From positions 1 to 31,487 of IMG/VR virus record IMGVR_UViG_3300013131_000155: DNA of 31,487 nucleotides. One strand, given 5' to 3'. The notes under the pieces were generated by a model. That model saw only the letters and a list, made by a program, of their open reading frames with translations. It had not been told where the DNA came from and ran no database searches. Position numbers and translations under genes: made by a program. The first letter of the stretch is position 1. Every line of letters begins with the position of its first letter. Positions 15,801 to 22,127 of this stretch are shown here, piece after piece. Source of the DNA: a virus.

Positions 15801-18800
15801 CAAGTGGATGATGTGGCTAAAGTTCTTGCAGTGAATGAACCTGTTTCACCAGTGAATGATGTCAGTGCATTATCAGTACCCGTGGCAGTTATTAAAAATA
15901 CATCATCACCATAAATTATCTCGTTCCATGTGGTACTGCTGGGTAATGTGCTCAGCGTCCAAGTGGTTCCGTTGGTGGAAAATGCCGCATTGGTACTGCC
16001 GGAGCTGATGGCCACAAATCTGTTGTTGCCGTAGCTGATTGCACTCCAGTTGGCACTGGCTGGCAGTGCTCCTGTGGCAAGCCAGCTGGCTCCATAATCG
16101 GGTGAATAATTAGCAGCAGTGCCACCTGAAGCCACTGCTACGAAATATGTGGAAGTTCCTATTAATCCTGAAGCTACGCTTGTCCAGTTGCCGCTGCTGG
16201 CTAAAGTGCTGGATACCCAGTTAACTCCGCCATCGGTACTGTAGGCAGCTGCAGTGCCTCCAGTGGACACAGCCACAAATCTTCCGTCTCCATAGGCAAC
16301 CTTGCTCCAACTGGCGCTGCTGGGCATTAATGTGCTGGCAATGCTCCAGCTGACTCCACTGTTCACTGACCAAGCAACATCAGTGCTGCCACTGGCAATG
16401 GCCACAAAATATGTTGTGCCACCCACTTGACCAGCTGCCACTGAACTCCATGTGACTGATGAAGGCAATGCTCCACCTGCTGCCCAAGTCTGTCCATTGG
16501 TTGAACGCTGGGTGGCATTGGATCCTGCTCGCACAGCCACAAATACACCTCCAAAACCAGCCACTGACCATGTGCCGCTGCCCACAGAAAAAGTTCTAGC
16601 AGTGGATGCAAGATCTGGTGCAGGTTGTGAAGTGACCTCACTCAATATAGTGGTGCCTGGAGTCAATCCATGCGGAGCTTGAAAGTCCACTTGGAAAGTG
16701 GCAATGGCTCCCACGTTTAATGCAGTGCCAGCAGCTATGTTGCCTGTGATGGGTTCACTGATGGCCATGGTGGGATAAACAGTGATGGAATCTCCTGCAT
16801 AACCTACGCCGCTGATAGAGATAGTGTCTATCAAACCTCCACCTGTGATACCAGTCACTGTGATGGTGGCATCGTTGGCAGTGGTCGCACCATCTAAAGT
16901 GGTACCCAACACAGTGATTGTGTTGCCTTCTTCATACAATGTGCCTGCTTGGTTGATGGTGGCTGAATATGTGCCTGTGGTTCTGGTGATATTGAATTCT
17001 GCTCCACTGCCCAAATGTGCCACGTTGGCAGCTGATGTACCGTTGTAGGTTTGGTCACCCGAATCTCCCACTGGTGAGCCCACCACACTAAAGGTTATTA
17101 CATCTCCTCCAGGAGCCACTGAGTCTATTTCCAACACGATGTCATTGGCTGGTGTGGCACCACCAAAAAGAGTACCTGCAAATGTGACCTGTTCAGTCAC
17201 AAGGTAACCAGTGCCTGCTACTATCAAACTGATGGAATATGTGCCTGTGCCACCTGTTCTTGTGACATTGATTTGAAATCCACTGCCTGTGCTGCCGGTG
17301 TAACTGGTGTGTCCCACGTTGGTGTAAGTAGCACCTCCCAATATGGAAGTGCCTGTGTATGTGAATGAGTCAATGTCCCCACCAGTGCCCGCTGCTGTGA
17401 CCAATATGTTCACATCGTTGGTTGGAGTGGTGCCGCCCAAAGCAGTGCCTAATATTTTTAATCTGTCACCTTTTTGATAATTGTAAGGTGTGGGTGATGC
17501 TCCAGGCGTCTGCACTAAGGTATACACTCCAGCACTGCGGCTCACATCAAACTGAGCTCCCACTCCTGCTGGTGCTACCAGTGTGCCTGACACAGCGTTG
17601 TTGGTATGATTGCTGCCTTTGTAAGCAGTGCCCAATTGATTGCTCAAAGATAATTGATTGCCCACTATGGTGTTGATGGTGGCAGCAGTGCCTCCCACAT
17701 CCAAAGCCATGCCTGTTTGTATGCCAGTCAAATCGGTCAAACTTATTTGAGTATCAGTGACTAGAGTGTTTAACAACACACTGGTGGTCACAGAAGCCGC
17801 GCCCACTGTGCCTGACACACTGGTGCCCACAGGTATTTCTACTGGACCTGTCACAGGTGAACCCACTGTGGGGGCTGATCCTATATAAACAAATGAAGTG
17901 GCTCCTGTGGTGGCTGCCAATGCAGTGACCACGCTGAGTGTGGTACCGTTGGTGAACACTGAGAAACTGGGTTGACCTATGGAAGCACCTGTGAAAAATT
18001 GTGCTTGACGTATTTGAATAAAAGATGTCAATAAACTTTCTTCATTGGTGGTGCCCACTTTGGCACTGGCATAATACGTGAAACTCACTGAACTGGGCAC
18101 ACTGTAAATCAAGAAAGATCCTTCTGCTCTGGCGAATCCACTCACTGTGTTGTTCAATCCTTTCACAGAGATTGGTTGACCCAAAACAAATCCATGCACT
18201 CCTGAAGTGGTCACTGTGATCAATGAACTGCCGAAAAATCCTGTGTTCACTGATGCATCAGTGGTGCAGCTCAAAACAGTCAAATCACTGCCGGGTATTT
18301 CATAAGTGGAAGGATACATTCTTAAAGTGCCCAAAGCCTGCCATTTGGTGGGCTGTAATCCATATTCAAAGTCAGCATCCAACATGGCCTGTGGTGCTGC
18401 CACTCTCATTCTTTCAATAGCGTCAGTGCCAAACTCCCAAGGTCTAATTTGTTGGCTGGCTTCTTCCACAAAAATTTGCAAGTTGGCAGTGGCAGTGAGT
18501 GTGCTGGTGTCTGCGCTCAAATCTATGGTGGTGATAGAATCACTGGTTTGCCACCAAGTGGGAAAATCCAAATCACTTAATAAATTGCCGTCGCCGCTGC
18601 TGCGTCCTTGTTTGTAAGATACTGAAATTGAATTGGCTGGATCAGCAAAACTGTAGAGCACATTGCCTGAATCCACATCTGTAATCAATAGTACAGAAGA
18701 TGGATCAATCTGTCCCATCAATCTTATGGAAGACACTCCAGGAACTTTGGCTGGCATTGCACTGGGACCATTGGTAATCACTGTGCTGAAAATATTCCAC

Positions 18801-19279
18801 AAGGTAGTGTTGGCAGTGGGTGCATCACTTTCTGTACTGATGCCTGCTGTGAACACTTGAGGTGTGACGTTGCCGTAGGCGGGACTCACTGGTGTTTTGG
18901 TCAGTATGTATTGATTGATAATATCACGCAGATAGGCCTGACCAGTGGTTTCGGGTGAGACATCACCTCGGATCTGGGGTTCTCCATCTATCCAAAAATA
19001 ATCTGCCACCTGTCTTGATTTGACGTTGCCACCATATCGCAAATCGTGTGTGACAGCGTCTATGAAAAATCCCACGTCTCTGATACATTTTTGTGAAGCA
19101 TAGGTGTAGCCCACATAGGGTGCTATGCTGTTGGCGATGTTGTAGTTGATGAACGCTACAACCTGCTGTTGTAAAAATGCTTTGTTGGCCAATACCAGTG
19201 TGGCAGCATTGGGATATAGCCCATCATCTTTGCCGATGCCTGGCTCAAATATAAAATTTTTTAACTGTTTTTTAGCCAT
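12827..19279 (-). CDS. Giant tail/adhesin-like virion protein with Asp-box beta-propeller
   Basis: A 2150-residue beta-rich, Ser/Thr/Gly-rich protein. Residues 1 to about 330 are a globular domain (FEPGIGKDDGLYPN, CIRDVGFFIDAVTHDLRYGG, PWEFGTDAIERM) of a type seen in large tail proteins of marine T4-like phages. Residues of about 560-830 contain three tandem modules with GxxYxxG and GGxTPxND. Residues of about 890-1135 contain five Asp-box repeats (S-T/V/P-D/N-x-G-x-x-W, ~44-residue period) and a degenerate sixth, a beta-propeller typical of sialidase-like and glycan-binding domains. Residues of about 1195-1560 hold another conserved tail domain (SQWNLDKLDGTGPSGYDI, WMLRGADGKFVFLH). Two ~85-residue repeats sit near the C-terminus. 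It is a plausible host-binding baseplate or fibre component. The start has a weak ribosome-binding site below a GGTAAATA promoter. Confidence 0.85.
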   Translation of the reverse strand: MAKKQLKNFIFEPGIGKDDGLYPNAATLVLANKAFLQQQVVAFINYNIANSIAPYVGYTYASQKCIRDVGFFIDAVTHDLRYGGNVKSRQVADYFWIDGEPQIRGDVSPETTGQAYLRDIINQYILTKTPVSPAYGNVTPQVFTAGISTESDAPTANTTLWNIFSTVITNGPSAMPAKVPGVSSIRLMGQIDPSSVLLITDVDSGNVLYSFADPANSISVSYKQGRSSGDGNLLSDLDFPTWWQTSDSITTIDLSADTSTLTATANLQIFVEEASQQIRPWEFGTDAIERMRVAAPQAMLDADFEYGLQPTKWQALGTLRMYPSTYEIPGSDLTVLSCTTDASVNTGFFGSSLITVTTSGVHGFVLGQPISVKGLNNTVSGFARAEGSFLIYSVPSSVSFTYYASAKVGTTNEESLLTSFIQIRQAQFFTGASIGQPSFSVFTNGTTLSVVTALAATTGATSFVYIGSAPTVGSPVTGPVEIPVGTSVSGTVGAASVTTSVLLNTLVTDTQISLTDLTGIQTGMALDVGGTAATINTIVGNQLSLSNQLGTAYKGSNHTNNAVSGTLVAPAGVGAQFDVSRSAGVYTLVQTPGASPTPYNYQKGDRLKILGTALGGTTPTNDVNILVTAAGTGGDIDSFTYTGTSILGGATYTNVGHTSYTGSTGSGFQINVTRTGGTGTYSISLIVAGTGYLVTEQVTFAGTLFGGATPANDIVLEIDSVAPGGDVITFSVVGSPVGDSGDQTYNGTSAANVAHLGSGAEFNITRTTGTYSATINQAGTLYEEGNTITVLGTTLDGATTANDATITVTGITGGGLIDTISISGVGYAGDSITVYPTMAISEPITGNIAAGTALNVGAIATFQVDFQAPHGLTPGTTILSEVTSQPAPDLASTARTFSVGSGTWSVAGFGGVFVAVRAGSNATQRSTNGQTWAAGGALPSSVTWSSVAAGQVGGTTYFVAIASGSTDVAWSVNSGVSWSIASTLMPSSASWSKVAYGDGRFVAVSTGGTAAAYSTDGGVNWVSSTLASSGNWTSVASGLIGTSTYFVAVASGGTAANYSPDYGASWLATGALPASANWSAISYGNNRFVAISSGSTNAAFSTNGTTWTLSTLPSSTTWNEIIYGDDVFLITATGTDNALTSFTGETGSFTARTLATSSTWDSLAYSYYTGQGFGRFVLTNQSTTALEINLTSANHQLGTGPHVVSAVPSRSSIRFVARTTGIVNTTNSSVTGVLYARPDSFFVHRPFDGGVQLGTGNPSHGAQAIRQSKKYIRYQSGKGIMYTTGGLFAPSYNLSGATANGTAINSLITFVADDTDHGVQAGCVIETIGFVSFEYNGEFTVESVIDARRFTARSAVVLSTTTAQLGTDCKMILKRWHGSAVRIGAFDEQNGIFYQYDGNEMAVVRRSSTNQLTGTVACNVDSNAVQGTGTRFQDQLKEGDKIVIRGMSHLVTQITSQSQMFVTPDWRGANNVTGARVCITEELYVPQSQWNLDKLDGTGPSGYDILPWRMQMLGIQYSWYAAGFIEWMLRGADGKFVFLHKLRNSNTNTEAYMRTANLPVRYEVENRTAVNKLYASINDSETTVQLYDTSKFPTNGVIYIDNEMISYNGKSGRSLINCTRAATFSSFTAGINRLFTAGAAASHTAGVGVTLISCTATPTISHWGSALLTDGMFDEDRGYIFNYAATGLSVSTAKQTAFMIRLAPSVSNALVGDLGERDLLNRAQLLLNEVAVTTDTSTGTVVVEGVLNPRNYPANPANITWTGLASTAAGGQPSFAQIALGGSINWGGVPLTTTTATIQGALTTTITARGFTTVTQNLTAIANSGFRTRAFQTTDNDFYITNVAYDALTSTPLRVGDRIVVGTYVTTGQTISTITRAYLGSVYTRIVMSSVANATSPVSTNITTPVQNSISLNYARAYVNGRTDFLILDTDTTTSNVTLGDVLNASTYVISGQTVAGITSTYARVNGVNYTRIVMSSAANATQAVNTNTSTTVTASGTGATYAGNFIFFTQASWNNSGAANGTRVATSFTQFPANTSVSAVSNRRLGTTTVIRATFTQTLTTSVSAAGTVTFQFGDPQFALPGEQVFSFLVQPGALNALSLSELKELTTTAIGGRGTFPNGPDVLAINIYKISGAAVSGSVILRWGEAQA
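13290..13800 (-). repeat. Two ~85-residue coding repeats near the C-terminus of the giant tail protein
   Basis: Two adjacent copies of a module share GD-x-x-x-x-x-T-Y-V-x-x-G-Q-T-x-x-x-I-T and YTRIVMSS-x-ANAT. They are diverged at DNA level. They are probably stacked beta-domains that lengthen the protein. Boundaries are approximate. Confidence 0.7.
15870..16605 (-). repeat. Five to six Asp-box (BNR-like) repeats coding a beta-propeller
   Basis: Asp-box peptides STNGQTW, SVNSGVSW, STDGGVNW, SPDYGASW and STNGTTW are spaced by about 125-138 nt, each followed by a W-S/T-x-(I/V)-x-(Y/S)-G and F-V-A-(V/I) strand. A sixth degenerate unit follows. The boundaries given are approximate. Confidence 0.75.
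16790..17600 (-). repeat. Three tandem ~90-residue modules in the giant tail protein
   Basis: Each unit carries G-x-x-F-x-(V/I)-(S/T)-R-(S/T), a Y-x-x-G turn, then GT-x-L-x-G-x-T-(P/T)-x-ND and GG-x-I. The units are diverged at DNA level but clearly homologous in protein. Such modules build long beta-structured tail proteins. Boundaries are approximate. Confidence 0.7.
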
Positions 19280-19306
19280 TTTTCACTGAGTTAAGTTTAG
19301 ACATTG

Positions 19307-19314
19307 TATTTACC
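19307..19314 (-). promoter_or_regulatory. Late-promoter-like GGTAAATA for the giant tail gene
   Basis: GGTAAATAC on the minus strand, 27 nt above the ATG at 19279, overlapping the stop codon of the preceding gene by one base. It departs from TATAAATA at two positions but matches the window's own R-TAAATA-Y pattern. Confidence 0.55.
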
Positions 19315-20027
19315 TATGCTCCAAAAGCCACAGCATAAGCCAATGCAGTGCGATCCACATAATCTTTTCTAGTGATATTGGCTGCTGCAGTGGGGGTATT
19401 CACCACAGTGCCGCTGACGAACGCAGCAGTGCTGGCCACAGTTAATCCTATAGAGGTATTGTTGATGATGGTATTTTTCACAGGCAAATTGGAACCAGTT
19501 GCATCAATTCTGCCCACTTCCACACTTTGACTGCCAGTTTTAAAAATCACATCACCCAAAGGTTCAATGAAGAGATCGCTGAGAGTACTGCCATCATCCA
19601 CACTGGTGATACTGTTGGTGATCAACGAGTTGTTGGTTTGAATATTGTTCTGTACTAATAAATTTTGACCTATGTTGACATTGCTGTTGAATATGCTGTC
19701 GTTGTTTACTCGTAAATTGTTTTGAATGGCCACTCCTCCTGACACAACTAAAGCAGCAGAAATCAATGAATCAGCAGCACTGGTGTCAGTGATGTTCACT
19801 GTGTCATTGAACACTGCAGCACCATCCAATGCAAAAGTGCCTTGCAATTCAGTGGAGTCAGTGACCAATAAATCTGTCAGTGTGCTGATGCCTGCAGCAG
19901 TGATATCATTGGCAGTGACATTGTTGACTGTGACGTTGTTGGCTATTAGATTTCCTGCAGTATTCACGCTGAATGAAGGGCTTTGAAAGCCATTCAATGA
20001 TTTAAATGGATTATTGACTACTGGCAT
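19314..20027 (-). CDS. Tail fibre-like virion protein with beta-helical repeats
   Basis: A 237-residue, cysteine-free protein. Residues of about 20-150 contain short periodic strands (NLIANNVTVNNVTANDIT, then NNLRVNNDSIFNSNVNIG and LLVQNNIQTNN) typical of trimeric beta-helical or repeat-stalk tail fibre segments. The C-terminal part (LFIEPLGDVIFKTGS, TRKDYVDR) resembles the ends of structural proteins in marine T4-like phages. No enzymatic motif is seen. It sits directly upstream of the giant tail gene and has its own GATAAATA late promoter 19 nt above the ATG, but a poor ribosome-binding site. It is a probable tail accessory or fibre protein. The exact position in the virion is unknown. Confidence 0.7.
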   Translation of the reverse strand: MPVVNNPFKSLNGFQSPSFSVNTAGNLIANNVTVNNVTANDITAAGISTLTDLLVTDSTELQGTFALDGAAVFNDTVNITDTSAADSLISAALVVSGGVAIQNNLRVNNDSIFNSNVNIGQNLLVQNNIQTNNSLITNSITSVDDGSTLSDLFIEPLGDVIFKTGSQSVEVGRIDATGSNLPVKNTIINNTSIGLTVASTAAFVSGTVVNTPTAAANITRKDYVDRTALAYAVAFGA

Positions 20028-20046
20028 AAATGTCTAATTTTTAGTG

Positions 20047-20054
20047 TATTTATC
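20047..20054 (-). promoter_or_regulatory. Late promoter GATAAATA
   Basis: GATAAATACACTAAA on the minus strand, 19 nt above the ATG at 20027. The same 15 nt recur exactly at 25607-25621, which supports a shared functional element. Confidence 0.65.
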
Positions 20055-20071
20055 TAAGGCCAGCTGGTATT

Positions 20072-20488
20072 TCAGCGTGTGATAGGATTCAAAGTTTCAA
20101 AATACGTGGCTTGAAATATGCATTTGGAACCATAGTATATGGTGCTGTCAGCGCCTTGTGCTGCAGTGGCTCTCAGTTCCACATATGAGTCATTCACTGT
20201 GGCTGTGAGAGTGATCAGTTCATTGCCAAGATTTCCACGACCATATATGGTCACTGTGGCAGTGTTTGGCCCACCCACCAGCAAACATCTAATGATTTCT
20301 TTGTTGTTGGTATCATAGTCTATCATTATGGTGTATTCAGCAGCTGACACAGATGTAAATTGCCATCTGTCTATGAGTGTGTCTGTTTGCACAGTGGTGA
20401 AAGGTCCTCCCACTGAAAAATTCAAACCATTTTTCAACAGCAGTGTGTTTTTTACACCCTTACCAAACAAGTTGTTTACATTGAACAT
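20072..20488 (-). CDS. Small virion protein of unknown function
   Basis: A 138-residue protein (MFNVNNLFGKGVKN...). It is predicted to be mostly beta from alternating hydrophobic stretches such as YTIMIDYDTNNKEIIRCLLVGG, in short strands, and ATVTIYGRGNLGNELITL. No known catalytic motif is seen. It lies between the tail fibre-like gene and the 2OG oxygenase. A GGTAAATA element ends 5 nt above the ATG and no Shine-Dalgarno sequence is visible, so the mRNA may be leaderless. The position and style match the small structural proteins of marine T4-like phages. I do not recognise it more precisely. Confidence 0.65.
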   Translation of the reverse strand: MFNVNNLFGKGVKNTLLLKNGLNFSVGGPFTTVQTDTLIDRWQFTSVSAAEYTIMIDYDTNNKEIIRCLLVGGPNTATVTIYGRGNLGNELITLTATVNDSYVELRATAAQGADSTIYYGSKCIFQATYFETLNPITR

Positions 20489-20493
20489 GTGTA

Positions 20494-20501
20494 TATTTAC
20501 C
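20494..20501 (-). promoter_or_regulatory. Late-promoter-like GGTAAATA
   Basis: GGTAAATAT on the minus strand, 5 nt above the ATG at 20488. The spacing equals that at 1482-1489 and 7312-7319, and no ribosome-binding site is visible. Confidence 0.5.
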
Positions 20502-20526
20502 TGTGAATTGGGTTATTTTTTAAGTG

Positions 20527-21135
20527 TCATTTGGCACACCACTTTGCAATGTCTTGCCATTGTGTGGCACTAAAAATTTCTTTATACATAGAATCTTCAT
20601 TGACATAAGGTATAAAATTTATGTTTATAGCCACTCTTACTTTTGCATCAGTACAGGTGGTTCCTGTGTGTTTTAAATTGCTGGGAAACAAAACTATTCT
20701 ATTTTGTTTGCTTTCTATTTTGTCACCATCTTCAAACTGAGTGCAACCATTGTTGTCATTGACATAATAAATTCCGGTTACACTGTATGGTGCGAATGTG
20801 TCAATGTGCAGTCCATGTGGCACAATTTTTTCTGCTCTAGGAATAAGATTTGCTTTTACCCTTATAAAATTCATAGGTTGAATCACATAATAGATAGGAA
20901 ACAACATTTCCCAATTTTCCATTGGTGTTACTATATTGCCGTTTTCTTGGAAGGAATGAGTAAATTGGAATTGATAATCTTGCGTATTTTCAGTTGCATC
21001 TTCATCAGCTACCACGTAATCCTTATAATACCAACTGAAAAACACGCCAAATATTTGTGATTTTATTTTCTCACTTTCAGCATGAGATATTACATTGTCT
21101 AAAATCAATTTATTATTTTTAATTGTTTTTTCCAT
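20527..21135 (-). CDS. 2-oxoglutarate/Fe(II)-dependent oxygenase
   Basis: A 202-residue protein from the ATG at 21135 (a GTG immediately upstream is an alternative start; AAGGTG directly precedes it). The catalytic core is H110-I-D112, then H156 in FPSNLKHTGTT, and R167 in VRVAIN for 2-oxoglutarate, all within the double-stranded beta-helix (GIYYVNDNNGCTQFED). This is the prolyl-4-hydroxylase-like architecture common in marine phages. It would hydroxylate a protein side chain or a small molecule using O2 and 2-oxoglutarate; the substrate is unknown. It lies downstream of the GT9-carbamoyltransferase-GT9 group on the same strand, 40 nt after the last of these. Hydroxylation of a tail protein or a glycan is the attractive but unproven role. 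Confidence 0.85.
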   Translation of the reverse strand: MEKTIKNNKLILDNVISHAESEKIKSQIFGVFFSWYYKDYVVADEDATENTQDYQFQFTHSFQENGNIVTPMENWEMLFPIYYVIQPMNFIRVKANLIPRAEKIVPHGLHIDTFAPYSVTGIYYVNDNNGCTQFEDGDKIESKQNRIVLFPSNLKHTGTTCTDAKVRVAININFIPYVNEDSMYKEIFSATQWQDIAKWCAK

Positions 21136-21175
21136 CACCTTTTATTATTTAATGTGTATTCACGTGTTAATCTCT

Positions 21176-22126
21176 TTATTTTTTATTCTTTTTATAGCCG
21201 TGTTTGATCATGCTGTTCACTGATTGCACAATTCTATTCTCTATCTCTGTGTCCATTTGCATGGCATCTTCGTTGGCTCTGTCAGCATATTCGTCCATGG
21301 TGATACGTATGGGACTGTAAATTCTGCTGTCTTTATTCATGTCAATGATATCAAATTTATTGTTGTCTGGATATGAAACATTTTGTGGAAAAGTGGACCC
21401 AAAAACCACTGTGGCAGTTTTATCAAATGCATTGGCTAGATGTTGTCCTAGACTGTCGCAGCCTAAAAAATGATCGCACATTTTAATCACTGCGCTCCAA
21501 ATTCTCACATGTATATTCTGAGGCACAGCCACAGGAAAGTTTATTTGATATTTGTTTAAATCAATGGGAAATTCTGACATCAACATCACTGCATGTTGTT
21601 TGCCCAATTGTCTTATGATACTCACTATATTTTCTAATTCAAAACTTCTACCACTCACATCTATAAAACTATCATTGTCTTTTTTAGACACTCTACCAAA
21701 AGGTTGAAACACTACTATTTTTTCTTTTTTAGTGGTATCCTTTATTTCTTTGATCATCTGTCTAGCCATAATCAGTTCTTCTTTGGACAGATAAATTTTA
21801 GGCTTGTTGAATGTTCGCAATCCTTGGCCGTTGATTTCTATATCATAGGCTTGAGCAATGTTGCATTGTTGATTGTAGTATTCCCAAACTCTATAAGGTT
21901 CAGGAGTGATCAGTTGTCTATCTTTGAGATATTCATTGAATAAATTTTTGTGCCATACATCATAAGCTCTAAAATGTAACTTTGGATGACCTTTGTAAAA
22001 ATCAGTGCCTCCTTCACACACAATGATAAAATCATCATGGGGGTTATCATTGGCGTAATTTTCCAATGCTGGCACAGAACACAGTGTTCTACCTGCACCA
22101 CCATTGATGAAGAATGCTTTATTCAT
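21176..22126 (-). CDS. GT9-family glycosyltransferase (ADP-heptosyltransferase type), copy 1
   Basis: A 316-residue protein with the GT9 layout. The N-terminal nucleotide-fold loop is GGAGR (9-13), followed by PALENYA and FIIVCEGG. The C-terminal donor-binding part has VVFQPFG and then CDHFLGCDSLGQHLANAF near residue 220, plus VVFGST-P-N-SYP, equivalent to the D-S/T-G-x-x-H and G-x-T-x-P motifs of WaaC/WaaF. GT9 enzymes transfer heptose from ADP-heptose. Because HldE and HldD are encoded nearby, ADP-heptose is the probable donor. The acceptor may be a glycan or, as in TibC-type autotransporter heptosyltransferases, a protein. It is clearly paralogous to the gene at 23926-24867. It starts 1 nt after the carbamoyltransferase stop. 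Confidence 0.85.
   Translation of the reverse strand: MNKAFFINGGAGRTLCSVPALENYANDNPHDDFIIVCEGGTDFYKGHPKLHFRAYDVWHKNLFNEYLKDRQLITPEPYRVWEYYNQQCNIAQAYDIEINGQGLRTFNKPKIYLSKEELIMARQMIKEIKDTTKKEKIVVFQPFGRVSKKDNDSFIDVSGRSFELENIVSIIRQLGKQHAVMLMSEFPIDLNKYQINFPVAVPQNIHVRIWSAVIKMCDHFLGCDSLGQHLANAFDKTATVVFGSTFPQNVSYPDNNKFDIIDMNKDSRIYSPIRITMDEYADRANEDAMQMDTEIENRIVQSVNSMIKHGYKKNKK
21870..21901. repeat. 32-nt direct repeat, copy in GT9-1
   Basis: The 32 nt are identical to 24605-24636, in the same orientation and the same place in the paralogous gene (coding EPYRVWEYYNQ and neighbours). It marks a duplicated gene pair or later recombination between the copies. Confidence 0.9.
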
Positions 22127-22127
22127 A

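Noticed and set aside
18306-18617. 103-residue plus-strand open frame
   Set aside because: It lies wholly inside the giant tail gene on the other strand, has low-complexity translation and no promoter or ribosome-binding site; it is a shadow of that gene's codon use.
19274-19304. Ten-codon open frame (ATG at 19304) just after the GGTAAATA element
   Set aside because: The predicted transcription start lies beyond its ATG, it has no ribosome-binding site, and nothing indicates that it is translated.
20057-20070. CCAGCTGG palindrome as a terminator
   Set aside because: It is a short self-complementary word with no loop and no T-run; it is more likely chance.
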